Of a stretch of 36,355 bases of DNA, positions 9,168 to 16,249 are shown piece by piece. Position numbers and translations under genes: made by a program. This DNA comes from Rikenellaceae bacterium (GTDB taxonomy: Bacteria; Bacteroidota; Bacteroidia; Bacteroidales; UBA932). How positions within the stretch are numbered: position 1 is the stretch's first letter; each line of letters starts with the position of its first letter. The stretch spans positions 1-36,355 of the forward strand of contig JALFGP010000081.1 in assembly GCA_022777205.1 (NCBI GenBank), written 5' to 3'. The notes beneath the pieces were generated by a model that did no database searches, had not been told where the DNA came from, and saw only the letters and a list, made by a program, of their open reading frames with translations.

Positions 9168-9175
9168 CAAATATA
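9168..9175 (-). promoter_or_regulatory. -7 box TATATTTG immediately before the kinase ATG
   Basis: Minus-strand TATATTTG matches TAnnTTTG and ends only 5 nt before the ATG at 9162. Transcription from it would start at or next to the ATG, giving a leaderless or nearly leaderless mRNA. It also argues against the upstream TTG start, which the box overlaps. Confidence 0.4.
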
Positions 9176-9268
9176 GTCAATATTGAAAAACTGTGTACTG
9201 GAAGGGAAAAGAATTGCTGGCCAATGGCTTAATATTTGCAGAGTTTGCGGACAATTTTTTTCGGTTTG

Positions 9269-9709
9269 ATGAACATTCAAAGGATAGCTCACACATTTGT
9301 CGTGGCTGCAGCTTTGGTGGCGTTCGGTTGTCACCAGGCAGCTGCTCAGACCGTTGTGCCTGTCAGCAATTTCAAGGCGCAGGGGCCGGACGAACTCTCT
9401 TCAATAGCCAAGTATCTCGGCAAAGGGGAGGTGGACAATCTCGCAGCCTGGTTTTCCAACAGCATAGAACTGGTTCTTCTCGGGGAGGCAAACACCTGTT
9501 CCAGGTCTCAGGCCAAGCAGATTCTCAAGGCTTTCTATCAGGCTTATACTCCGAGGGCTTTCCGTATCACCCACAAGGCAGCACAGGGAAATGTGAAATA
9601 TGCAGTGGGGAATCTCAGCGCCGGAGGAACCAATTTCACGGTTACCATTTTCCTCTGTATGAAGGAGGATTGCTACGACATCCACCAGCTCAAGTTCGAG
9701 AAAAATTAG
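9269..9709 (+). CDS. DUF4783 family secreted protein
   Basis: From the ATG at 9269 this is 146 residues; the in-frame start at 9236 would add 11 residues before the signal sequence and is less likely. The N-terminus is a signal peptide (hydrophobic to about residue 22, then HQAAAQ with probable signal peptidase I cleavage after AAA; C20 lies within the signal). The rest has the features I associate with DUF4783, a small periplasmic NTF2-like fold of Bacteroidetes with no known function: a region about a surface-exposed cavity (VDNLAAWFSNSIEL) and a C-terminal beta-rich part ending KFEKN. It is divergent from the large kinase and its stop is 1 nt from the convergent stop of queH. The family call is by eye. 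Confidence 0.75.
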   Translation: MNIQRIAHTFVVAAALVAFGCHQAAAQTVVPVSNFKAQGPDELSSIAKYLGKGEVDNLAAWFSNSIELVLLGEANTCSRSQAKQILKAFYQAYTPRAFRITHKAAQGNVKYAVGNLSAGGTNFTVTIFLCMKEDCYDIHQLKFEKN

Positions 9710-9710
9710 A

Positions 9711-10418
9711 TTACCGGTCAGCTCCGTCAATGACGGGACGGCAGGAAGACGGTGATGTTTGACTGAATTCGCAGCCGCACCAGGTCTGATTGTAGAATCC
9801 GTATTCCCGGATGATTTCGCCCCGCCGCTCCTGAAGGCCGCCTTTTCTCCAGTTCTGTTCCCACCACACAAGCCTCGACTCCGGCAAAGACCCGGATTCT
9901 GCCTGAATATCCGCCCCGGACTGGTCCAGACTTGCCAAAGCCCGCTCCACAGCCCATTTCCCGGCCTTGTCAATCTGCTCAAGCGATTTCCACCTTGAAG
10001 ATGCAAGGGTTGTAGTGAGTACGCTAAACCCGTGTTCCAGCGCATATTCCGCAGATTTGAGCAGCCTGTACTTGAAACACTCCAGGCAGCGTCCTCCCCT
10101 CTCCCTCTCAGTTTCGATGGCCCCGCATCCGTCAGCAGCCGCCTCTGCCCGCACCCATTGCAGCCAGTCGGAATGGTCATAATCCGCATCCACGATGTCC
10201 AGCCCGAGGGCAGAAGCATAACGCGTACATTCATCCTTGCGTATGAGATATTCCTCAAGAGGGTAAATGTTCGGATTGCAGTAATATATGGTCGGACGTA
10301 TGCCGCTGCGCATCAGACATTCGATAATGGCCGAGGAACAGGGTGCGCAACAGGTGTGCAAAAGAACAGTCTCCGCGCCACCCGGAGCAGAGACTGTCAA
10401 AGGTTTTTGAATTTTCAT
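9711..10418 (-). CDS. queH: Epoxyqueuosine reductase QueH
   Basis: A 235-residue cytoplasmic iron-sulfur enzyme that carries out the last step of queuosine tRNA modification, reducing epoxyqueuosine to queuosine; QueH (formerly DUF208) is the cobalamin-independent alternative to QueG. The cysteine pattern is intact: HTCCAPC (21-27), CLEC (111-114) and WCGC (213-216). The family's YCNPNIYP (46-53) is present, as is TTTLASSRWK around 135-144. The ATG at 10418 shares one base with the stop of the upstream GH13 gene (TAATG), so it is translationally coupled to a starch enzyme, an unexpected partner. The stop lies 1 nt from the convergent DUF4783 gene. Confidence 0.93.
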   Translation of the reverse strand: MKIQKPLTVSAPGGAETVLLHTCCAPCSSAIIECLMRSGIRPTIYYCNPNIYPLEEYLIRKDECTRYASALGLDIVDADYDHSDWLQWVRAEAAADGCGAIETERERGGRCLECFKYRLLKSAEYALEHGFSVLTTTLASSRWKSLEQIDKAGKWAVERALASLDQSGADIQAESGSLPESRLVWWEQNWRKGGLQERRGEIIREYGFYNQTWCGCEFSQTSPSSCRPVIDGADR

Positions 10419-12340
10419 TATCTGTCGAACTCCAGTACAAGGGCCGTCTGCGCAGCAACAATCGTGCTGTCATCTGGAATTACGGTCTCCCCTGTAATCA
10501 CATTCCTGCCGTTGTGCAGGCCCTTGGTAATCTCCGCATAATGGCTCCACGGGATGGTCTTGGCTTCATCCGAATTGTTGATGAACACGAAGGCTGCCTT
10601 GGAGGAGTCGTAGCGGAAATAGGCGTAGGTGTTGTCCCTGGTGAGGAAATGCAGGGTGCGGCCGTGATGGATTTCAGCTGCGCCTTTCCTCCAGTTGAGA
10701 AGTTTGCTTGCATAGTTGAAAAGCTCGTCCGCCTGGCCGGGATAGACCGGAAGTCCGTCTGTGCCGAGCCTCTGCGCCTTGCGTCCCTCTTCCGTGAACA
10801 GATTGCACTTGTCGCCTTCCCATCCGCCCGGGAAATCCACGCGCAATCCGCCGTGTCCCTGACTGCGGTCTGCCGAAACGAAAAGCAGTTCATCTCCGGC
10901 AAAAATCTGCGGTATGCCCCTCATAGTTGCAAGCATTGCCAATCCCAACTTGAGCTTGCGCGGGTCCTTGCCTATGCAGTCTCCAAAGCGGTCCACATCG
11001 TGGTTGCCGAGGAAAATCAGCATATTGTCAATATCCTGATACATAAAGTCGTGCGACAGGAGCTCATATACCCTGGTCATTCCGCAACCCCAGCCGGCGC
11101 CCTCGTTCAGCCCCATACGGATGGCATCGTGCAGAGGGAAGTCCATAATTGCAGGGAGGTTGGAATTGAAGCCGTCGCGGTTCAGATTGTCCTTCTGCCA
11201 ATATGCGAGCTGAGGGATGGAGGAGGTCCAGCACTCGCCCACTATGTTGAAATGAGGATATTCGTCGGTTATAGCCTTGCACCAGCGGGACATAGGTTCC
11301 TTTTCGTTGTAAGGATAGGTGTCCACCCTGAAGCCGTCCAGACCGAATTTCTCTATCCACCACACTCCCCACTGTATGAAATAGTTGAGTACGAATGGAT
11401 TGTCCAGGTTCATATCCGGCATAGACGGCACGAACCAGCCGCTTTCCTGAATGTTGAGGTCATATTTGGAAGCGTTGGTGTCCATATTTGCCGAGAAGCA
11501 GATGTTGGTGTTGGTGTATTCAGGGAAAATATGTATCCAATCCTTGAAAGGCAGGTCCTGCATCCACCAGTGGGAGGTTCCGCAGTGGTTGGTGACTATG
11601 TCCATAATGACCTTGAGGCCTTTGCCGTGGGCTGCCTGCACATATTCGGCATATTTTTCATTGTCACCGAAACGGGAGTCGATGTGGTAGTAGTCAGAGC
11701 AGGCATAGCCGTGATAGGACTCCTCAGGAGCGTTGTCTTCGAGCAGAGGGGTGCACCAGATTGCGGTGGCTCCGAGTCCTGCGATATAGTCGAGATGGTC
11801 CATTATACCCTGTATGTCACCTCCGTGACGGCCGAAGAAGGCATTGCGGTCCGCCTTTTCAGTGGTGTCCGGAGTGGAGTCATTATCCGGATTTCCGTTG
11901 GCAAAGCGGTCAGGCATAATGAGATAGATTACGTCTGCGCTGGAGAAGGATTTGCGTTGTGCGGAACCGCTTTCGCGGGAGGCAATTTCGTAGGCATATT
12001 TGAAAGACTCACCCTCCTTGCCCTTGAATACAAGCCAATAGGTGCCGGGAGCAGCAATCGGAGACACGTTCACGTCCACGAAAAGATAGTTGGGGCTGTC
12101 ACCCGGAGTGACCCCTGTGACTTTTACGCCCTTGCCGCCTTCAATCGTGACTTCGTATTCGGATATGCCCTCGCCTTGCACAAGCAACTGGAGCGGGGTG
12201 TTCATACCCACCCACCAAGAGAGGGGCTCCACCCTTTTCACCTGGTCGGCACCTGCGTCGGGAACATTCTCAGGATTGAATGACGCACAGGAAGACAATA
12301 TTGCAGCCGCAGCAGCCAGCATCATATATTTCAGTTTCAT
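10418..12340 (-). CDS. GH13 alpha-glucanase lipoprotein (cyclomaltodextrinase/neopullulanase type)
   Basis: A 640-residue secreted lipoprotein, with lipobox LSSC and C18 as the acylation site. The N-terminal domain (about 36-122) is an immunoglobulin-like cyclomaltodextrinase-N/IPT fold. The GH13 barrel starts at about 135 (VIYLIMPDRFANG). The conserved regions are intact: region I DIVTNH (247-252), region II GFRVD with nucleophile D340, region III VGEC with acid/base E369, region IV NHDVDR with D448. A short beta-sandwich C-terminal domain closes the protein. The motif set resembles neopullulanase/SusA-like enzymes acting on maltooligosaccharides or pullulan; the exact specificity cannot be read. 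It is followed directly by queH (1-nt overlap). The upstream pullulanase gene ends 68 nt away, and a candidate -7 box lies in that gap. Confidence 0.9.
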   Translation of the reverse strand: MKLKYMMLAAAAAILSSCASFNPENVPDAGADQVKRVEPLSWWVGMNTPLQLLVQGEGISEYEVTIEGGKGVKVTGVTPGDSPNYLFVDVNVSPIAAPGTYWLVFKGKEGESFKYAYEIASRESGSAQRKSFSSADVIYLIMPDRFANGNPDNDSTPDTTEKADRNAFFGRHGGDIQGIMDHLDYIAGLGATAIWCTPLLEDNAPEESYHGYACSDYYHIDSRFGDNEKYAEYVQAAHGKGLKVIMDIVTNHCGTSHWWMQDLPFKDWIHIFPEYTNTNICFSANMDTNASKYDLNIQESGWFVPSMPDMNLDNPFVLNYFIQWGVWWIEKFGLDGFRVDTYPYNEKEPMSRWCKAITDEYPHFNIVGECWTSSIPQLAYWQKDNLNRDGFNSNLPAIMDFPLHDAIRMGLNEGAGWGCGMTRVYELLSHDFMYQDIDNMLIFLGNHDVDRFGDCIGKDPRKLKLGLAMLATMRGIPQIFAGDELLFVSADRSQGHGGLRVDFPGGWEGDKCNLFTEEGRKAQRLGTDGLPVYPGQADELFNYASKLLNWRKGAAEIHHGRTLHFLTRDNTYAYFRYDSSKAAFVFINNSDEAKTIPWSHYAEITKGLHNGRNVITGETVIPDDSTIVAAQTALVLEFDR

Positions 12341-12347
12341 TTTTGTG

Positions 12348-12355
12348 CAAATTTA
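12348..12355 (-). promoter_or_regulatory. -7 box TAAATTTG before the GH13 lipoprotein gene
   Basis: Minus-strand TAAATTTG, 7 nt before the ATG at 12340, in the 68-nt gap after the pullulanase gene. It may provide an internal promoter; no -33 element is apparent. Confidence 0.35.
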
Positions 12356-12408
12356 GTAATATGAAAAAATTATTTTGCGTCAGTTTTGGATTTTCCGTCG
12401 GAGAATCT

Positions 12409-14358
12409 CTACTCAAGCTCCTCAAGTATGGTGGCAGAAGTCGGAGCCGCCGAGATATAATCCCCGGCATAAACTGCAAATCCTTCAGCATCTGCAAATC
12501 CGTTCTGTGCCAGGATATTGTAGTGTCCCTCAGGAATTTCCAGCTTCACTCTCTTCTTGGAACCATTGAGCAGGACGGTAAGGGACTTTGCCGTATCTAT
12601 GCCCTCCAGTCCTTTGATGCGGAAGGCCACCACGCAAGGGTCGTCCACGCTCAGGAATTCAAGTTTTTCGCGAATGAGCTCCGCATCACCGAGGCAGAAA
12701 CCCGGGTGGGCGTGGCGTATGGCAGCGAGGGCGCAGTAGTAGTCTGTGAGATCGCTGTAGCGGGTCTTGAGTGTCCAGTCAATGGCATTGATGGAGTCCG
12801 GAGACTTGTAGCTGTTCTTGGTGCCGTATTTGTGGCGGAAAACCTCCTCGCCGTTGTAGATGAAAGGTATGCCCTGAGAGGTATAGACTGCGGTCTGGGC
12901 CAGTTTCACCATAGCAAGTTTCTGCTTTTCAGTGGCTTTGGTGGCCTCATTCAGACGGTCGCGAAGGCAGTGGTCGTCGTGGCAGCTGACATAGCTGACG
13001 TGCTGCAGCGGGCTGGCGGTCCAGTGTGGCACGCTCACCTGAGGATGTTCCACTCCGCCAGCTATTCCGAATTCGAGGTCGGCCTTTCTGCCCGGCACCC
13101 CGTCCATAAAGCCTGCATTCGAACAGTCGAGAGGTCCGCGCACGGCATCCCTGATGTTGTCGCTGAAGGCTCCCACGCGGTCCAGCTGCCAGGTGTTCAC
13201 CTTGAGGGCAATGCTGTCGGCCGGAAGTGCAGGGGACATAGCCGCCCAGCCTTCTCCATAAAGCACCACGTCCGGGTCTATTTCGTGAAGGCTCTTGCTG
13301 ATGAGATTCATAGTCTCGATGTCGTGGATGGCCATAAGGTCGAAGCGGAAACCGTCGATATGGTATTCCTGCATCCACCACCTGAGGGACTCAATCATAT
13401 ATTTGCGGCACATAGGCTGCTCGGAAGCGGTCTCGTTGCCGCAGCCGGAGGCGTTGCAGAAATTGCCTTCCGCGTCCTTGCGGTAGAAGTAGCCCGGCAT
13501 AGTGCGCTCAAATCCGGAGAGTTCGGAAGAATAGGTGTGATTATAGACCACGTCCATAATAACCCTGATTCCGTTGGCGTGCAGGGCCTGGACCATCTGC
13601 TTGAATTCCCGGATGCGGACTGCGGGGTCGTAAGGGTCTGTGGAGTAGGAACCTTCCACGGCGTTGTAGTTCTGAGGGTCGTAGCCCCAGTTGTATTGAG
13701 GCTCATCCAGACGGGTTTCATCCACGGTGTGATAGTCGAAGGAAGGGAGAATCTGGACATAGGTCACTCCAAGTTGCTTGAGATGGTCGATGCCGGTGGA
13801 CAAGCCGTCGGGATTGGTGGTGCCGGTCTCGGTGAGGGCGAGGAATTTACCCTTGTGGGAGATGCCGGAGGTCGGATGGACAGAGAAGTCGCGGTGGTGC
13901 ATCTCATAGACGATGATGTCGGAAGGCTTGATTTTCGGGCTTACGTCTTCGGACCAGCCTTCGGGGTCGGTTTTGGTCCAGTCGATTATGGCGGCACGAT
14001 TGCCGTTCACGCCCACCGCCTTCGGTGCAATGCCCTGGGTTTCAGGGAGCCATTCGCCGGACTGCTTCACGCGGAAGGTGTAGAACTTGCCTTCGAGGTC
14101 TTCCCTTACGGTCTTTTTCCAAAGGCCCTCACGGCAATGTCTCATTGCGAGTTTCTGATAAGCTTCACCTTCAAGCCCGTCAGCATAGAGGCGGAGCTCC
14201 ACTGCATCAGCCGTAGGAGCCCAGAGGGCGAATTCGGTCTTGGAGTCTGTATAGACACATTCTTCGTAGGTATCTTTCGGGATTTCGATTTGCCCGGAAG
14301 TCGTGCAGGCCGCAAGTGCGGTCACAGCCAAAGCACACATAATTTTCGGTTTCAGCAT
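12409..14358 (-). CDS. pulA: Type I pullulanase lipoprotein (GH13_14-like debranching enzyme)
   Basis: From the ATG at 14358 (649 residues; the in-frame TTG at 14367 adds three residues and is less likely). It should hydrolyse alpha-1,6 branch points in pullulan, amylopectin or glycogen outside the cytoplasm. The lipobox is LAAC (acylated C18 from this start). A CBM48-like domain covers about 35-130. The pullulanase type I signature YNWGYDP lies near 222-228. The GH13 residues are DVVYNH (region I), GFRFD with the nucleophile at about 340, GEGW with the acid/base at about 369, and SCHDDH near 458-463. The length is typical of a compact pullulanase. A candidate -7 box lies 28 nt upstream, and a strong terminator separates it from the preceding lipoprotein gene, so it begins its own transcription unit. 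Confidence 0.92.
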   Translation of the reverse strand: MLKPKIMCALAVTALAACTTSGQIEIPKDTYEECVYTDSKTEFALWAPTADAVELRLYADGLEGEAYQKLAMRHCREGLWKKTVREDLEGKFYTFRVKQSGEWLPETQGIAPKAVGVNGNRAAIIDWTKTDPEGWSEDVSPKIKPSDIIVYEMHHRDFSVHPTSGISHKGKFLALTETGTTNPDGLSTGIDHLKQLGVTYVQILPSFDYHTVDETRLDEPQYNWGYDPQNYNAVEGSYSTDPYDPAVRIREFKQMVQALHANGIRVIMDVVYNHTYSSELSGFERTMPGYFYRKDAEGNFCNASGCGNETASEQPMCRKYMIESLRWWMQEYHIDGFRFDLMAIHDIETMNLISKSLHEIDPDVVLYGEGWAAMSPALPADSIALKVNTWQLDRVGAFSDNIRDAVRGPLDCSNAGFMDGVPGRKADLEFGIAGGVEHPQVSVPHWTASPLQHVSYVSCHDDHCLRDRLNEATKATEKQKLAMVKLAQTAVYTSQGIPFIYNGEEVFRHKYGTKNSYKSPDSINAIDWTLKTRYSDLTDYYCALAAIRHAHPGFCLGDAELIREKLEFLSVDDPCVVAFRIKGLEGIDTAKSLTVLLNGSKKRVKLEIPEGHYNILAQNGFADAEGFAVYAGDYISAAPTSATILEELE

Positions 14359-14386
14359 TAGTGACAATAAAATTGTGGTTAGCCTT

Positions 14387-14394
14387 CAAATATA
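14387..14394 (-). promoter_or_regulatory. -7 box TATATTTG for the pullulanase unit
   Basis: Minus-strand TATATTTG, an exact TAnnTTTG match, 28 nt before the pullulanase ATG and downstream of the terminator that ends the previous unit. Confidence 0.5.
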
Positions 14395-14501
14395 AGAAAT
14401 CCAACCGACACCCCGGCCGCACCGATGCCGAAAAGTTGAAAGAGCCGGACGAAATACGGGATTATTTTGACGGATTGCTGAGCCAGCTACTTTGTCAATG
14501 C

Positions 14502-14534
14502 AAAACCGCCGGGAAGCTTGGGGCTTTCCGGCGG
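14502..14534 (-). terminator. Rho-independent terminator after the starch-binding lipoprotein gene
   Basis: A 12-bp stem (14506-14517 with 14523-14534, one G.U pair, 5-nt loop) is followed on the minus strand by TTTT at 14505-14502. It lies 22 nt past the stop of the lipoprotein gene. Confidence 0.85.
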
Positions 14535-14555
14535 GATAGGATTATAATACTCAGA

Positions 14556-16043
14556 TTAATTCAATGACAAATCTTTCACCTTTCGTTTAGTTCCGTCATA
14601 TGAGTCATTTATATCGAAATAATATGCGTAATCCCTATTAAATTGAGATATAACTATATCCGATGTCTGGTTACTATCTCCATTATAAGCATTATTCTTA
14701 AAAGTAATTCCTATTTTCTTATCATTAGCCGAATCTGGCATTGACCAATATACATGTTTGTCATTAGCCCACAAAGTCACACCTCCGTTCTTAGCTTTAC
14801 CTGGCCAATCTCCCAGATATTTATTACTATTGTCATCAGGATTCCAGGAATACAGATATTTATCTGTCCACCAACCTCCATTATCCTGAAGAACTATATA
14901 CAATTGTTTATTTGCAGCTGTAAATGACGGCATCGCGGTACCATCATTCACAACACAACAGAACATACCATAGTCTTCTTTGTGAACATAAATATCATAT
15001 GTTCCTTCCAGAAGCATATTGCCAGACTGGGAAGAATGTATGTTATACCAAGTTCCTGCAGATATTCCTGTGTTGATTGTAGATTTCAAAGCCGTCCCGT
15101 CAGCAATCCGGAAGCCGGAAGCCGATATAGTTACACCTTTTTTCACATAGTTCCTATTGCCCAAATCAGTCATTGCGCCCTTGCTTATGGTCCAATCTCC
15201 TTTCTCGTATATTACACTTGGAGTCACAGAACCCAAAGTAACATCTGTCAGACAAGAACTTCTTTCAATGGTTTTCTCCTTTGTCAGATTACGCGCAAAT
15301 CTTCCGTTGATTTCAATCTTGAAACCACTTGAGAATGTATTCGGAAGAATGGAGAAATAGTAATCAGTCTTGGTTTTGAATCCACCCTCACAGAGCAATT
15401 TCACATAGGTCTTGGTTGTTGTTGTAGGGGTAAAAGTCGGCTCACCGTTATTGTACGAAACAGAAATATCTCCTGAAAGCGGTTCTTCTTTATTGCCCGA
15501 GAAAGTGACCTCGGTCACACCCTCTACCAGCACCTGGAACTTCACAAGAGCTGTTACATTCTTGAAAGCCAAGGTTTTGCCGTCGGTAGAATAGGCCACT
15601 GCAACCGGAGCCATCACATCATAAGAACCCTCGACAGCGGTCTGGGTTGTAGGGACATTTATTCCTGAAATGGTCTGGGTGTCATTGTCAACCGTCAAAT
15701 TTGAGGAGCCATATGGGTAAACAGCGTAGAAAGTCTTGCCGTCATCTCCGAAACCCTTGAATTCCTGTTCACCAGTGTATGTGAAAGTGGCATTCGCAAC
15801 CGGTTCTCCTTCGATTTTTGTCTCGAAACAATAATTGTAGTTGTCAGCTCCGATGACACGAACAGCCTCTTTTCCGGACCACTTCGAAACTTTGCCGTCG
15901 ATTACCGTCCTTGTTCCAATCACCTCTTCCTGTGAAGCATCAAAAGAGTAAGTATAGGTTCCATCCTTAAATTTCGGCCCGTTTTCCTTCTGGCAGGATA
16001 CCAACACAGCCATTGCTGCAAAAGTCAATATAATCTTTTTCAT
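14556..16043 (-). CDS. Surface lipoprotein: fimbrillin-like domain plus C-terminal CBM26-like starch-binding domain
   Basis: From the ATG at 16043 this is 495 residues; it is preceded by a strong AGGAGG ribosome site, which favours it over the ATG at 16061. The lipobox is LVSC (C17). Residues about 25-275 look like the Mfa-like/fimbrillin beta-sandwich of Bacteroidales (VSKWSGKEAVRVIG, FYAVYPYG, late ILPNTFSSGFKIEING). Residues about 284-374 form a second beta-rich domain resembling SusE/SusF modules. Residues about 380-480 read like CBM26 (WWTDKYLYSWNPDD, LGDWPGKA, GITFKNN), which binds starch through aromatic residues. It sits downstream of a GH13 lipoprotein and a 54-codon gene, in the place SusE/SusF would take. 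Its DNA is visibly more AT-rich than its neighbours. Binding of starch is inferred. Confidence 0.75.
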   Translation of the reverse strand: MKKIILTFAAMAVLVSCQKENGPKFKDGTYTYSFDASQEEVIGTRTVIDGKVSKWSGKEAVRVIGADNYNYCFETKIEGEPVANATFTYTGEQEFKGFGDDGKTFYAVYPYGSSNLTVDNDTQTISGINVPTTQTAVEGSYDVMAPVAVAYSTDGKTLAFKNVTALVKFQVLVEGVTEVTFSGNKEEPLSGDISVSYNNGEPTFTPTTTTKTYVKLLCEGGFKTKTDYYFSILPNTFSSGFKIEINGRFARNLTKEKTIERSSCLTDVTLGSVTPSVIYEKGDWTISKGAMTDLGNRNYVKKGVTISASGFRIADGTALKSTINTGISAGTWYNIHSSQSGNMLLEGTYDIYVHKEDYGMFCCVVNDGTAMPSFTAANKQLYIVLQDNGGWWTDKYLYSWNPDDNSNKYLGDWPGKAKNGGVTLWANDKHVYWSMPDSANDKKIGITFKNNAYNGDSNQTSDIVISQFNRDYAYYFDINDSYDGTKRKVKDLSLN

Positions 16044-16054
16044 AGTCTTTCCTC

Positions 16055-16219
16055 CTACCATTCTTCATTGCCCATTGAATCTTCAGTCCAGGTTTCCACA
16101 GAACCGCTGCCGCTGACAGTGCTGCCGGCTTCCACTATAAAATCGACTGCTTTGATTTTGGGTGAGTCATACCCTGCCCCCCCCGATGGGAAAAGACTTT
16201 GGTTTGCAATATTTTTCAT
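16055..16219 (-). CDS. Small 54-residue peptide gene with a G8 tract
   Basis: An open frame of 54 codons fills the gap between the GH13 lipoprotein gene and the starch-binding lipoprotein gene. It has an ATG at 16219 and a TAG at 16057-16055. The peptide has a middle YDSPKIKAVDFIVEAG, a Gly/Ser-rich stretch (TVSGSGS) and an acidic end closing NEEW. This resembles short peptides seen next to fimbrillin-like lipoproteins in Bacteroidales: a basic start, a [Y-x-x-P] followed by beta-prone residues, then a glycine-rich and acidic tail. Their function is not known to me. The stop overlaps the AGGAGG ribosome site of the next gene, so translation is probably coupled. A run of eight G (minus strand) at codons 13-15 would shift the frame on slippage. 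No signal peptide is visible. Confidence 0.6.
   Translation of the reverse strand: MKNIANQSLFPSGGAGYDSPKIKAVDFIVEAGSTVSGSGSVETWTEDSMGNEEW
16177..16184 (-). repeat. Homopolymer G8 (C8 on the plus strand) inside the small peptide gene
   Basis: Eight C on the plus strand at 16177-16184. It is the only G/C run of this length I noticed in the window and lies within the 54-codon frame, where a one-base change would frameshift it. Confidence 0.85.
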
Positions 16220-16249
16220 TTTTTAATCAGGTTGGTTATCTATAGATTG

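Noticed and set aside
9178..9180. TTG as the start of the large kinase
   Set aside because: It falls directly upstream of, and reads through, the -7 box TATATTTG; the ATG at 9162 fits a membrane-protein N-terminus (KRRFLSDK, then a hydrophobic segment) better.
10343..12283. A 646-codon open frame on the plus strand opposite the GH13 lipoprotein gene
   Set aside because: Same reason: it lies fully antisense to a gene with intact catalytic residues, and its peptide shows no recognisable motif.
12280..14361. A 693-codon open frame on the plus strand opposite the pullulanase gene
   Set aside because: It is the antisense shadow of a well-supported gene. It opens because of the biased codon use of the real frame, and the peptide shows no family motif, signal or ribosome site.
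16041..16061. ATG at 16061 as the start of the starch-binding lipoprotein
   Set aside because: The in-frame ATG at 16043 has a perfect AGGAGG ribosome site and starts a compact signal sequence.
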